Source: VRUE01 sp963774555 (lineage in GTDB: Bacteria; Actinomycetota; Thermoleophilia; Solirubrobacterales; 70-9). From it: a stretch of DNA of 64,000 bases. The notes beneath the pieces are model-generated. The model saw only the letters and a list, made by a program, of their open reading frames with translations, had not been told where the DNA came from and did no database searches. This document shows positions 47,036-59,060 of this stretch, piece by piece; position 1 is the stretch's first letter, and every line of letters begins with the position of its first letter. The stretch is from positions 62,001 through 126,000 of the forward strand of contig CAVZFL010000002.1 in NCBI GenBank assembly GCA_963774555.1, written 5' to 3'. The position numbers and the translations under genes are program-made.

Positions 47036-49708
47036 TTATCCGCAGGACGCCTTCAACTCAGGGTGCAGGGTGAGGGTGCGTTCGTTGTGTGCTTCGAACT
47101 CGGCAAGCGCTCGGCCCGGTGCTCGGCAGATGTTACGGCTATTGACGAGCAGTCCCTTCCTGCCGCCCTGCATCGTCAAGATGAACTTCGAGACCGGTGC
47201 GTCGGGAGCAGATGCGAAGGTCGTCCTGATCCCCCCGCGGATCGAGTCGATGCGTCCGACGAGGTTGAAGTCGACCTGTCCTTTGAGCGCCACCACCAGA
47301 TCGGGAAGCTCGTGGCTGGAGGACCGCAGATAGACAGGTCCTTCCAGGGGGCGGTCGAGCAGCGGGCTAGAGGCCACAGCGTGGCCGTAGATGGCTCCAG
47401 TCGGGCAGCTATCGGCCGCAAACTGCACCCTGGTGCAGATCGTGCGGATGTGACCTTGGTCTAGGAACTCGCTATGAGGGAGGGCTACCTGCGCCCAAGC
47501 GGTGTTCGAGTCCTTCCGCCGCGGCTTGAGGACCGCCCGGAAACGCGGATGAGCGCCGCGGTTGGACTTGCCGAAGAGCCGCATGAAGAGCTTGGGCTTG
47601 AAGCCGAGGTCTCGACAGCTCGTGGCCTGGAAACCGGCCGACGGGTTGGCGATCGCACCGGTGTCAGAAGTGACCTTCGAGGTGACCTGCTCCTCATCGC
47701 AGCCGGTTGGGTTGAGCGTGAATTCAGGCCGATTCACGTCGACGTGAATCGTGCGGTAGGAGATCGGCACGCCTTCGAGGAATTGCGGCAGCGGGTCCGA
47801 GGAGACGGTGGCCTGTGCGGTCTGGGGGTCGATCGCGATCGCCGCTCGCGTGACCACGGTGCCCAGGTCGAAGGGACCGGCCTGGGCGGGTGTCCGCACG
47901 ACGAGGCTGTAGGGGGCGCCCCTGTAGGGGCCGGAGAGGTAGACGGCGGTTGGGTCCTTGCCGGGCTGGGGTATCCAGAGCGGGTTTGACCCCGGTCCGG
48001 TGGCGACCGTGGTCGTGCCCACCTGGGAGCCGAACGGGCAATTCCCAGTTTGCGCCGCGTTGCCTTCGCAAAGCTCGACGCCGGCGATCTTGGCAAGGAC
48101 GCCGGGCGGCAGGGTGACGTCGAGGCCGGCGATGTTCTGTTCGCCCGATTCGCGGCTCAGCTCGGTGACGAAGGGCGAGAAGGCGCCGGCAACCGACTTG
48201 ATGCTGCCCGCGGAGAGCTTCGGGATGAAGCCGCCCGTGTTGCACCCTTCGTCGAAGGTCATCGGCGCATCCGCCTCGACCGGTTTGCCGCCCGACCAGG
48301 GCACGAATTCGTAGTGGGCGAGGTAGGTGCCGCACGCCTGAGGCGCCGCGAGCGGGGCCCTCGGCCCACCGAAGAAGTGCAGCTGGAACTCGCGCACGGG
48401 TGCCTGCGGCAGACCTTCGGTGGCGGGTACCCCTTCAAAGGTAGTAACGATCTGTCCCGTGTTCGGATCGAGATGCACTTCGCCCGGCAGCTTCAGGTGA
48501 ACGCCGAGTTCGTCGGTAACGAGCCAGATGCCGAAGAGGTTGCCTTTTACCGGGGTGCGCTGGTAGACGGCGCCGTCGATCACCCGCGAAAGCGCCGGCG
48601 AGTCGAATTCCGCCGATCCGATCTTGGCGGCATCGGGGCAATGCGAGGCGCCCGTCATGCCGTAGCCGACCTGCGCCGCGCTGCAAGCTTCGAGGCCGTC
48701 GGCGGCACCGGAGGCGATCGTCACCCCCCTCGGGAGCTCGACCCGGGCGAAGCGGAGCTGGGAGGTGGAGAGGGCATTGGGGTTTTCGTTTTGCGGGATC
48801 GTCAGGTCCGCGTCGAGGCCGGTGGGCTGGGCTGCCCGCCGAGAGGTCGGTGCCAGCGTCAGCTTTGGCGCGAATTCGAGAGAGCCACAGCCCGTCACCG
48901 GCGCCAGCGGCACGCTCGCCTCGGCCGGTTCTTCGGGGGCGGCGTAGGGCGTGGCGGTGAGCCTCACTTCCCGCGGGGCTCCGCAGCGAGTCGGGTTGAG
49001 CATGAAGGGCGCCGGCACCAGGCCGCTGGGACGTTTGCCCGACGGGGTTTCCGGCGCGCCGTTGTTGTGGACGGCCTCGTAGGCGGTGATCCGCTGGGCG
49101 TCGTGGCTTTCGGCGGCGGGCACACCCCAGACGGTGCTGGTGGCGGAGAGAAGTGGCACGATGGAGCTTGCTCCTGAGACCGTGACCGTGGCGCCGTAGT
49201 CGCCGTCGGAGCGCAGCCGAGCGTCAGCGAAGATCGGGAAGAAGTCGGCCATGAAGCCAATCCGCGCGACGGTGTCGCCTCCCGGGGCATCCATATTGAA
49301 GAGTGGCTCGTAGATCAGCGGCAGCAGTTCGCCGCCCTTGAAGACTTCGACTTCGGCGATGCCGATCTGCGACGCCTGCGGGCATCCGGTTTCGTTGCTC
49401 GGGTCGTAGATGTCGGTCGTGGCCAGCTGCGCGGCGGTGCACTTGGGTACGGCCCCGGGATTAGCAAGCAGGCCCGGCGGCAGTTCTATCGCAATATCCC
49501 GCGTGGTCGAAGGCAGTTCGATGTTCGCGGGCTGTTCGCGTCTCAGCCTGAGTGCTATGGAGAAATCGGGGTGATCGCCGGCCTGGTTGCTGCTGAGCGA
49601 GGCACTGACCGATTCGAAACCGTATTCGCTCTGATCCGCAGGGGCGGGAGTCGCGTAGAGCGAGAGAAGGGACATAGCTGCCAGGACAGCCAGGACCAGG
49701 CGTCTCAT
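47036..49708 (-). CDS. Very large secreted protein with repeated Cys-Cys-Pro modules
   Basis: An 890-residue protein with a signal peptide (RRLVLAVLAAMSLLSLYATPAPA). I do not recognise the family. A module recurs at least four times: an amphipathic strand with LPPG or LPRG, then C-x2-AQ and later CP-x2-S/A-x-IG, for example CTAAQLATTDI with GCPQASQIGIAEVEV, CSAAQVGYG with HCPDAAKIGSAEF, and CEGNAAQTGNCPFGSQVGTTT. Each is followed by GxVY(L/Q)-type strands. This suggests a chain of beta-rich domains, each held by a disulfide. No membrane anchor or sortase signal is seen at the end. The start overlaps the stop of the 1180-residue secreted protein, so they form an operon. Proteins like this appear expanded in Thermoleophilia (recollection). 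Confidence 0.75.
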   Translation of the reverse strand: MRRLVLAVLAAMSLLSLYATPAPADQSEYGFESVSASLSSNQAGDHPDFSIALRLRREQPANIELPSTTRDIAIELPPGLLANPGAVPKCTAAQLATTDIYDPSNETGCPQASQIGIAEVEVFKGGELLPLIYEPLFNMDAPGGDTVARIGFMADFFPIFADARLRSDGDYGATVTVSGASSIVPLLSATSTVWGVPAAESHDAQRITAYEAVHNNGAPETPSGKRPSGLVPAPFMLNPTRCGAPREVRLTATPYAAPEEPAEASVPLAPVTGCGSLEFAPKLTLAPTSRRAAQPTGLDADLTIPQNENPNALSTSQLRFARVELPRGVTIASGAADGLEACSAAQVGYGMTGASHCPDAAKIGSAEFDSPALSRVIDGAVYQRTPVKGNLFGIWLVTDELGVHLKLPGEVHLDPNTGQIVTTFEGVPATEGLPQAPVREFQLHFFGGPRAPLAAPQACGTYLAHYEFVPWSGGKPVEADAPMTFDEGCNTGGFIPKLSAGSIKSVAGAFSPFVTELSRESGEQNIAGLDVTLPPGVLAKIAGVELCEGNAAQTGNCPFGSQVGTTTVATGPGSNPLWIPQPGKDPTAVYLSGPYRGAPYSLVVRTPAQAGPFDLGTVVTRAAIAIDPQTAQATVSSDPLPQFLEGVPISYRTIHVDVNRPEFTLNPTGCDEEQVTSKVTSDTGAIANPSAGFQATSCRDLGFKPKLFMRLFGKSNRGAHPRFRAVLKPRRKDSNTAWAQVALPHSEFLDQGHIRTICTRVQFAADSCPTGAIYGHAVASSPLLDRPLEGPVYLRSSSHELPDLVVALKGQVDFNLVGRIDSIRGGIRTTFASAPDAPVSKFILTMQGGRKGLLVNSRNICRAPGRALAEFEAHNERTLTLHPELKASCG

Positions 49709-52700
49709 CGCCCCACCCTCCGGCGGTGGCGGACCCTCTTGTGCTTGCGACTCACGCAGCGCGTCCTGCCACCGCGGCGGACGTTGGACTTGCCCCTCGG
49801 ACAGCGGTGCGAGTGTGAATAACCGTTGGGGTCACTTGACCCGTCGAGAAGCGCAGGAGTGACAGAGGACTGAGGCCGGCAGCCTTCCTCTTGACACGGA
49901 ACTCTGGACCCCTCAAAGGTAAACCCCCCGCCGACGCGGGCGTCGTAAACCGACGGGGTGCCGTCGGCGTCTTGGGGGGCGAGCAGGTCGGAGCTGACGA
50001 AGAAGACGTCGGAGCCGTCGGGCTTGGCTGCGTAGAGGTAGTCGGTACCGCTGTCGTGACCCGAGGAGATCAGCGAGAGACAGCCTGCCTCTCGCACGCA
50101 GCCACCCCTCCCCTGGGCCTCCCACTCATAGACGTCGACTCCGCCGTCGCGGTCTGTGGGCACGAGACCGTCGGCGCTCTGGAAGAAGACCTCGCTGCCG
50201 TCTGCGGTGACGTTGGCGATATGGGTGATCGCGCTGACCGGCGGGAAGGGCACGAACGGCACTACGCCGGAGGGATCGGATTGCAGCTGGGCGTCCGATT
50301 GGGCCGCCGAGCCGGTCGGGTTGCACGAAACGCAGAGCAGGCGCTTGCCCGGAGGGGCGCCATCGTCGTAGCGGTAGATCTCCGAGTGTCCCTCCGCGTC
50401 GTAGCCGGTCAGCTCTGCATGGGCCTCAAAGACGAGGAACCGGCCATTTGGACTGGTCCGAGAGGGGTCGTTGCCAGGGCCTCTAGTTGGGTTCTGATCC
50501 GACGCGACCGCGTCGCTCGTCCATTGCCCGAGGCCACCGACGACCGCGGTCGCATCCGGCACGAATTCGCCGCTCACGTCGAGGGCGCTGACCACGCCGA
50601 TGAAACGCACCGATTCTCCGTCCCAGGCGTAGAGATTCTCCTCCCCCGCTTTGGCCTTGGCCCCCCATTCGCTTTCTTCTTCGCCCGTGAGCACCGCTTT
50701 GGAGGTCAAGTAGGCATGGGAGCCGTTGGCGGAGACGTTGACCAAGGTCGATTCCCCTCCCGAGCCGATCTTGAGCGGTTCGTGGGCGCCTTCCCCCGCG
50801 CAGCCGCCTGCGCCCAGGTCGCAGGCGAAGAGGTCGCCGCCAGCGAGGTAGAAGACGCGCCGCCCGTCGGCAGAGAGGCCGCCGAAGGTTGAGCCACCGC
50901 TCGCCACCTCGACGGTTTTGCTGTCTTCGAGGCGAACGTAGAGGGTGCCGCCGTTTGCAAAGGCCACGGCCGAGCCGTCGGCGGAGGCACCCAGAAAAGC
51001 GACGCCGCCTACGGGGAGCAGGTCGCCCGGGAGCAGCGATACGCAATGGGTCGTCCCGCCCGGGCTGCGGTCGTAGATCGCACCGGTGCCACTCGGTGGC
51101 GCGCAGGGCTCGAGCTGCTGTGCCGGGCCCGCGGCTGCGTCGGTCACGAAGATCACGTGGCCACCGCCGCTGCTGATCCACTTTCCGCGAGCGAACGGTT
51201 CGAAGCCGAGGCTGCCGCAGCCGACCCATTCGAACAGCCCTTCCGGTTCGGCCGCGGGGGCGCAGTTGGAGCTCGGTTCGGGTCCTCCGGCCGGAACCCG
51301 AAGGTACTGGGATCCGGTGGGATTCGCGAGCGTGCCGCGGTCGATCGGCACGTGCCAGAAGGCGTAGCGGTGATCGGGCGAGACGCAGCCGGGCGAGGCC
51401 CGTTCGGCCTGTACGCCACTGAGTCCGATGAAGCCGCTCTGCCAGGTACCAGGCGTGCGCAGCGCCTCGTAGACGTCGTTGTCTCCGCCGCCGCCGCTAC
51501 CCGGAAGCGAGCCGCTGTCGAAGCCGAAGAGGACGCTGTCGCGTCCGGCTTCGGGGGAGACGGGCCAGGAGTCGCAGCCGTTGTTACCGAAGTTGAGACC
51601 GCCGGGCAGCGCCATCGTCGGGATGTGGCCGCCGGTGTCGGGCGGGGTGACCAGCTCGTAGGCGCGGCAGTCGGGTAGGGACGCCGAGATGCCGCTGCGC
51701 AGGCCCCCGTTGGAGCAGGCTGCGGGGACCGGCGCCGCCGGATAGGTCGAGAAGGTCGCGTCCCTGCCCTCCTTGCAGCCTTCCCCCGCTTCGTCTTCGC
51801 CCGCGGTGGGGCTTTCGGCAGGGCATTCTTCGTTGGTCGCCACCGCGCGGAAGCGGTAGGCGGTGTCCGGCAGCAGCCCGGAGATCGGCTCGGCGACGGG
51901 AACCGGCGCCCCCCCCGCGCCCGCCTCCGCGTCCGGAACTGGAATCCGGAACGCGCCGGCGTAGCCGTTTGCTTCGAAGTCCTCCTGGGTGGTGTATTCG
52001 AAGCGGTAGCCGGTGTCGAGTCCGTGCGGGTTAACCTTCGCTTCCAGCACGGCTTCGCTGCCGGTTATCTGCGCGGCCGCCTGGTCGAGGACCTCGGGCG
52101 CTCCGACAGACTTCGGCGCGAACGCATAGAGGTGAGAGTTGCCCTTGTTGGTGCCTGAAGTGAGGTAGACGTAGCCTTCGTTGGGGCTGTCGTAGCCCGG
52201 TTCGCCGCTCAAGATAGGGTCGTCCACGGCGATGTCGGTGGCGGTGTCTGAGGCCTTCATCCCTGACGTCGGGCTCGGCAGCTGTTGGACGAACTTGCAT
52301 TCGCCCCCTTTGGCTTCAAACTGATCGACCAGGTTGCCCGCGGTTTCCCACACGAAGAATTCTCCGTTCGACTGATCGACGGCTATCCCTGGGATCAGGG
52401 GGCCAGCGACGAATTTGAAGGCCCCCGCGGGGGTTTCAGAGCCGTCCACTTCGCACTTCATATGCCCGTCGGTGCCGTCGAAGACGAAGACCCGCGGTGG
52501 TACTTCGTCGGCGAAGGCGTAGCTGCTCACGTAGAGGTCGTGGTTCGCGCCATATACGTCCAGTCCCCGGAAGCCACTTTTCCCCGGTTCGCTGTGGATA
52601 ACTTCCGGATCGAGCAGCGGCCAGCCTTCACCCGCCGTTCCCCGCTCTTCGATCCGGCAGCGGTGCCCGATGTAGAGGCCATCGTCGGCGGGGTCAACGG

Positions 52701-53247
52701 CAACCGATTCGGCTTCCAGACATGATTCGACTCCCGGCGGCGGTTCGCTGGGGCTGTACAGAACTGTCTCAGCATATTTTGCCCCGTTTTCCGGTGGGTA
52801 TGAATCGGGTTCGAAGGCGAAGACGCTGCCGTTGTCGGACTGCCTTGCGAAGAGATTCCCCTCTGAGTCGACCGCGAGCCCGCAGGGTCCGTGACCATCG
52901 GGGATCTCGGTGAGGAACCTGCCCTGCGGGTCGAAGACGTCGATCCTGCCTTCGGGCCCCTTGCCTTCGTTGTTGATCTTCGCTGTGGCGACGTAGACAT
53001 CGCCGTGGCGGTCGGCGACGGCGCCGCAGGGTCCTTCCAACGAGCGCGGCCCGCTGCCTTCCGGGGGAGGCGGCGGATATGGGCAACCGGGGTCCGCGAC
53101 CCCGTCTTTGCCTTCACAACCGCCTTCCAGCGACAGGACGGGGTCGAAGAGGTGCTCCTGACTTGCCCGGGCCGGCGCCGCGGCCAAAGCCAGCGAGAGG
53201 AGTGCCGCGCCCAGCACCAGTGCCACGACCGCGTCTAGCCGGCGCAT
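49705..53247 (-). CDS. Very large secreted beta-propeller/fibronectin-like protein
   Basis: An 1180-residue protein with a signal peptide (VVALVLGAALLSLALAAAPARA). The N-terminal 380 residues have NHL/YncE-like repeats (GPCGAVADRHGDVYVATAKI, GPCGLAVDSEGNLFARQ). A fibronectin type III-like domain follows (AVLEAKVNPHGLDTGYRFEY to DTAYRFRAVATNEECP). Then comes a TolB-like propeller with repeats such as SADGRRVFYLAGGDLFACD and VTADGSEVFFQSADGL. The C-terminus is short and basic (GKSNVRRGGRTRCVSRK). It is not frameshifted despite its length. Relatives are exported proteins of unknown role. It is the first gene of an operon with the 890-residue protein. Confidence 0.78.
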   Translation of the reverse strand: MRRLDAVVALVLGAALLSLALAAAPARASQEHLFDPVLSLEGGCEGKDGVADPGCPYPPPPPEGSGPRSLEGPCGAVADRHGDVYVATAKINNEGKGPEGRIDVFDPQGRFLTEIPDGHGPCGLAVDSEGNLFARQSDNGSVFAFEPDSYPPENGAKYAETVLYSPSEPPPGVESCLEAESVAVDPADDGLYIGHRCRIEERGTAGEGWPLLDPEVIHSEPGKSGFRGLDVYGANHDLYVSSYAFADEVPPRVFVFDGTDGHMKCEVDGSETPAGAFKFVAGPLIPGIAVDQSNGEFFVWETAGNLVDQFEAKGGECKFVQQLPSPTSGMKASDTATDIAVDDPILSGEPGYDSPNEGYVYLTSGTNKGNSHLYAFAPKSVGAPEVLDQAAAQITGSEAVLEAKVNPHGLDTGYRFEYTTQEDFEANGYAGAFRIPVPDAEAGAGGAPVPVAEPISGLLPDTAYRFRAVATNEECPAESPTAGEDEAGEGCKEGRDATFSTYPAAPVPAACSNGGLRSGISASLPDCRAYELVTPPDTGGHIPTMALPGGLNFGNNGCDSWPVSPEAGRDSVLFGFDSGSLPGSGGGGDNDVYEALRTPGTWQSGFIGLSGVQAERASPGCVSPDHRYAFWHVPIDRGTLANPTGSQYLRVPAGGPEPSSNCAPAAEPEGLFEWVGCGSLGFEPFARGKWISSGGGHVIFVTDAAAGPAQQLEPCAPPSGTGAIYDRSPGGTTHCVSLLPGDLLPVGGVAFLGASADGSAVAFANGGTLYVRLEDSKTVEVASGGSTFGGLSADGRRVFYLAGGDLFACDLGAGGCAGEGAHEPLKIGSGGESTLVNVSANGSHAYLTSKAVLTGEEESEWGAKAKAGEENLYAWDGESVRFIGVVSALDVSGEFVPDATAVVGGLGQWTSDAVASDQNPTRGPGNDPSRTSPNGRFLVFEAHAELTGYDAEGHSEIYRYDDGAPPGKRLLCVSCNPTGSAAQSDAQLQSDPSGVVPFVPFPPVSAITHIANVTADGSEVFFQSADGLVPTDRDGGVDVYEWEAQGRGGCVREAGCLSLISSGHDSGTDYLYAAKPDGSDVFFVSSDLLAPQDADGTPSVYDARVGGGFTFEGSRVPCQEEGCRPQSSVTPALLDGSSDPNGYSHSHRCPRGKSNVRRGGRTRCVSRKHKRVRHRRRVGR

Positions 53248-53365
53248 ACCCCCCCCTTTTTCAACTCGTGCAACGTCTCTTCCCTCGTTGAGAGGACTTT
53301 AGAAAACCTTTTGATGTCTGTCAAGGTACGTCGTTGCCGGTCTCAACTCGACCGTGAGTACCAGG

Positions 53366-53397
53366 GACAGGGCCGCGCCCGAAGGCACGGCCCTGTC
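53366..53397 (-). terminator. Hairpin between two secreted-protein genes
   Basis: GACAGGGCCG (53366-53375) pairs with CGGCCCTGTC (53388-53397), and inside it GCC pairs with GGC around a CGAA tetraloop, leaving one mismatch. It lies downstream of the gene at 53446 and upstream of the 1180-residue gene, both on the minus strand. The remaining gap 53248-53445 shows no other structure. Confidence 0.6.
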
Positions 53398-53445
53398 ACA
53401 TCACGAGCATGGGCGTCTCCGCCCCACTCGATTAGTAAATCCGCC

Positions 53446-54180
53446 TTACGCTAAATTTTTGTATAAGGCGAGCCAGCAATCTTCCAGGTTTTTCGTTTCC
53501 GGGTTATGGCACCCAATCACGGTGTAGGAGGCATCCCATTTGCCGCTTGCCGGGCAGAAGCCACCGCTCCCGGCTAGCTTTTCCAGCGGCTCTTCGTTGA
53601 ATAAGATTAAGTCGCCTTTGAATTTGTTTTCCGGTAACGCTTTATGTTCAGTCGCATCTAGGTCAATTGGGACTTTGATGTGTGACTTGCCGTACAGGCA
53701 GGTAATGCCAAGCCCGAGGCAATTTAAAAGCGTCGCTTTGGGTTCATAGACTAAGAGATACCAATGGTCGACTTTTTCGACCGTTTCCTCGACAACTTCC
53801 GATTTGTAACTTCCGGTATGAATTCCACCGGTGCAGAGACTGCAACCTCCTCCTAATTCCGGCGTCGGTAATTTGCCGAATTCAACTTTGGTAGTCCCAG
53901 GAAGTGTCAATCCCATCGATGCCGATGTGACAACACTGGCAACCGAATCCGGGCATACGACATTGCCGGCACTCGTTAAGAGTTTCGGTTCATTCGCTAA
54001 CGCTAATACCGTTGTGCCGCTCGGAAGGTACCGACCTTCATTGCATAATGATCCGTTGACGACTAAGTCCTTGCAGAGGACGATTTCGTCGGTCTGTGCC
54101 GTAGCTGTTCCGACGCCGATAAATGCCATTGCGGCCACCGCTGCGACCGCAGCAAGGCCAAGCATCTTCATGAGACGCAT
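53446..54180 (-). CDS. Secreted cysteine-containing protein with unusually AT-rich codon use
   Basis: From the ATG at 54180, with AAAGGAGAG seven bases upstream, 244 residues; a longer frame from 54279 lacks such a site. The signal peptide is LGLAAVAAVAAMAFIGVGTATA. The mature part has paired cysteines (LCKDLVVNGSLCNEG, GGGCSLCTGG, LLNCLGLGITCLYG, GGFCPASGKW) and a final CHNPETKNLEDCWLALY. The composition is clearly richer in A and T than in neighbouring genes, and many codons end in T or A. That is unlike the big secreted proteins next to it and suggests recent transfer or selection on expression. I do not know a function. Confidence 0.75.
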   Translation of the reverse strand: MRLMKMLGLAAVAAVAAMAFIGVGTATAQTDEIVLCKDLVVNGSLCNEGRYLPSGTTVLALANEPKLLTSAGNVVCPDSVASVVTSASMGLTLPGTTKVEFGKLPTPELGGGCSLCTGGIHTGSYKSEVVEETVEKVDHWYLLVYEPKATLLNCLGLGITCLYGKSHIKVPIDLDATEHKALPENKFKGDLILFNEEPLEKLAGSGGFCPASGKWDASYTVIGCHNPETKNLEDCWLALYKNLA

Positions 54181-54236
54181 TTGACTCTCCTTTATCCGGC
54201 GGGCTGGGCCGCCGGGTGGGATTGGTTTAATGAGCC

Positions 54237-54260
54237 GGACAGGGAGGTTTCGCCCTGTCC
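54237..54260. terminator. Small hairpin upstream of the secreted-protein gene
   Basis: GGACAGGG (54237-54244) pairs with CCCTGTCC (54253-54260) around an 8-base loop. It lies between the dapB end (54324) and the gene starting at 54180, both on the minus strand. It shares the ACAGGG core with the hairpin at 53366-53397. It is probably the dapB terminator. Confidence 0.55.
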
Positions 54261-54323
54261 GTCGCGGTACATTTACCACGGATCGATAGATCAGTCAAGA
54301 TCTTTCGAGGAATGAGTAAGTTC

Positions 54324-54989
54324 CTAGAGCAAGCGCTCTAGCCCGACCGTGAAGCGGTCGGGCAGGCCGCCGACCTTGCGCACGGCAAGCAGCACGCCGG
54401 GCATGAAGGAGCGACGGTCGATCGAGTCGTGGCGCACGCTCAGCGTCTGACCCTCGCCGCCGAAGATGACCTCCTGGTGGGCGACCAGGCCGGGCAGCCG
54501 CACCGAGTGGATCGGCTCGTGGACGTTGCCGCCAGCGCCCGCGATCAGCTCCGCCGTGCGCTTCGCCGTGCCGGAGGGAGCGTCGAGCTTCTTGTCGTGG
54601 TGCAGCTCGACGATCTCGCACTCGGGCATGTGGTGGGCGATCGTCTGCGAGACCTCCATCAGGAGCACGGCGCCGATCGCGAAGTTAGGAGCGACGAAGC
54701 AGTTGGCCTCGGATTCCTCCGCTGCCTCGCGCAGGGCGTCGAGGTCGAAGCCGGTCGTGCCGATGACGACGTGGACGCCGGCGGCGAGGCAGGCCTTGGC
54801 GTTGTCGAGCGCAGTGTCCGGCGTGGTGAAGTCGACGACGACGTCGGCATCGCCGAGCACCTCGGCCAGCTCGACACCGAGAGCCGGGTCGGCCTTGCCG
54901 ACCAGCTCGATGTCCTCGGCGCCCTCGACCGTCTCGCAGACGGCCCGGCCCATGCGCCCGGCGGCGCCGGAGACCGCGACCCTGATCAT
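54324..54989 (-). CDS. dapB: 4-hydroxy-tetrahydrodipicolinate reductase
   Basis: A 221-residue DapB. VAVSGAAGRMGRAV is the nucleotide-binding loop, DVVVDFTTPDTAL and VVIGTTGFDLDALREAA follow, VAPNFAIGAVLLMEVS is conserved, and EIVELHHDKKLDAPSGTAKRTAEL holds the catalytic histidine pair and substrate lysine. It reduces the DapA product with NAD(P)H. The start overlaps the stop of the M16 peptidase gene (54986), an order found in other actinobacteria (pnp-M16-dapB). No frameshift is seen. Length is slightly below the usual 245. Confidence 0.95.
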   Translation of the reverse strand: MIRVAVSGAAGRMGRAVCETVEGAEDIELVGKADPALGVELAEVLGDADVVVDFTTPDTALDNAKACLAAGVHVVIGTTGFDLDALREAAEESEANCFVAPNFAIGAVLLMEVSQTIAHHMPECEIVELHHDKKLDAPSGTAKRTAELIAGAGGNVHEPIHSVRLPGLVAHQEVIFGGEGQTLSVRHDSIDRRSFMPGVLLAVRKVGGLPDRFTVGLERLL

Positions 54990-56264
54990 GCCGCCACCAG
55001 ACTCTCGCTGACCGGCGCCAGGGCCTCGCGGAAGCGGTCCTCGTCGCGGCCGACACAGGCGGCGGAGAGCCGCTCGGCGCCGTAGAGCTCGCTTGCCAGC
55101 TCGGTCAGCTCGTCGACCTCGACCGCGTCGACCTTGGCCAGCATCTCGTCGAGGCTGTCGATCGGCAGGTCGAAGAGGGTCGCGCGCGAGATCCGCGTCA
55201 TCCGCGCCGCGGTCGACTCGGAGGAGAGCACGAGGCGGCCCTTGACGTTCTCCTTGGCCCGCGTCAGCTCCTCGGCCGAGACCGGCTCGGTGCGCAGCCG
55301 CGCGAGCTCGGCGCCGATGATCGCGCAGGCCTCCTCGACGTTGTCCTCGCGGGTGCCGACGTAGGTGGCGACCAGGCCGGAGTCGGTGTACTGCTCGTTG
55401 TAGGAGCCGACCGAGTAGGCGAGGCCGCGCTTCTCGCGCACCTCGCGGAAGAGTCGCGAGGAGGTCGAGCCGCCGAAGATCGAGTCGAGCACGGCGAGGG
55501 CGTAGCGGCGCTCGTCGTCGCGGACGATGCCCGGCGCGCCGAAGCAGATGTGGTACTGCTCGGTGTCCTTCGGTAGAAGCGCAGCCGCGCCGCGTCGTCG
55601 CTCTCGGCGGAGGCCTGGCCGTTGGCTCCCCGGCGCGCGGCGAGACGAGCCGCTCGGCCAGCTCGACGATCCGCTCGTGGTCGAGGTGCCCGGCGGCGCC
55701 GACGACGATGTTGGCGCCGGTGTAGCGGCCGGCGGCGGTAGGCCTCGATCTCGGGCACCGGGATCGAGGCGATCACCTCGGCCTCGCCGAGCACGCGGCG
55801 GCCGAGCGGGTGCTCGCCGAAGACCGCGCTCGGCGAGGATGTCGTGGACGCGGTCCTGCGGCTCGTCCTCGTACATCGCGATCTCCTCGAGCACGACCTC
55901 GCGCTCGGAGTCGATTTCGGGGTAGGTCGGCGCCAGCAGCATCTCGGCCAGCAGGTCGAAGACCTCCTCGGTGTGCTCGTCGAGGAAGCGGGCGTGCAGG
56001 TGGGTCGTCTCCTTGCCGGTCGCGGCGTTGACCGAGGCGCCGAGCCCGTCGAAGCGCTCGGAGATCTCGATCGCCGAGTAGCGCGCGGTGCCCTTGAACA
56101 GCAGGTGCTCGAGGAAGTGCGAGACGCCCGGCCTGGGCCGGCGTCTCGTTGCGCGAGCCGGTGCGCACCCAGAGCCCGAGCGCGACGGATCGGACCGAGG
56201 GAACCTCCTCGGTCACGACCCGGACGCCCGAGCCCAGCTCGGTGAGCCTCGCGGTGCGCTCAAT
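54986..56264 (-). CDS. M16-family zinc metallopeptidase (multiple frameshifts)
   Basis: Pieces in changing frames give TEEVPSVRSVALGLWVRTGSR, then HFLEHLLFKG with the HxxEH zinc motif, LLAPTYPEIDSEREVVLEEI, the second half (FGAPGIVRDDERRYALAVLD, FGGSTSSRLFREVREKRGLAYSVGS), and the end LSAACVGRDEDRF. Frame changes lie near 56130, 55835, 55740 and 55580-55620. Joined, it has the normal length of about 420. These YmxG/PqqL-like proteins lie between pnp and dapB in many bacteria; their targets are poorly known. The start is unclear (no good ATG; the family start is near 56264). The breaks are probably sequence errors. Confidence 0.82.
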
Positions 56265-56272
56265 GCTCGTAG

Positions 56273-58529
<2,257 letters not shown>

Positions 58530-58538
58530 TTAGTTGTC

Positions 58539-59060
58539 CTACCTCCGGCCGCCCGGATGGCGGCCATCTGCTTTCAGAACTCTCGTTCTCTTTCGCCGGA
58601 GAGAGTACAGGCCTGCGAAGATCGCGGGCGTCGCCGGTGACCCCGGCGCGGATGCCCGGACTCGAAGTCGCGCCGCACCCGGGCGCGCGACCGTCGTCCG
58701 AGCGGCGGTCGGCCTCGAAGCGCTCGAGGTCGAGGCCGAGGCGCTCGGCCCGCTCCCAGAGGTGCGGGTCGTCGACGCGGCCGCGGTCGGCGTAGAGCGA
58801 GTCGACCATCTCGAAGAAGCGGCCCTGCAGCCCGGCCGCCTCGGCGGCGGCGTGCAGGGCGGGCGAGCGCGGGTGCTTGCTGGCGACGGGGAAGTGGCGA
58901 AAGACGACGCGTCGCCCGGCGCTCGCAGATCTCGGCCCAGGCCGCGGCGCAGTGCGGGCAGCCGAGGTCGGCGTAGACGATCAGCGTCCTCCCCCTCGCC
59001 GCGCGCGTGATCCTCCGGCCCGGCCGGCGGCACCGCGGCGCTGGTCAGCTCAGGCGTCAG
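58539..59060 (-). pseudogene. DsbA-like thioredoxin-fold oxidoreductase, frameshifted
   Basis: Across changing frames the minus strand encodes LIVYADLGCPHCAAAWAEICE (active site CPHC), FRHFPVASKHPRSPALHAAAEAAG, FFEMVDSLYADRGRVDDPHLWERAERLGLDLERFE, and a final TPAIF with the cis-proline followed by AGLYSLRRKR. This is the order of small cytoplasmic DsbA/FrnE-like proteins. At least three frame changes are needed (near 58990, 58890 and 58680). The start could not be fixed. It overlaps the peroxiredoxin stop. It is probably intact in the organism, but this cannot be shown here. Confidence 0.6.
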
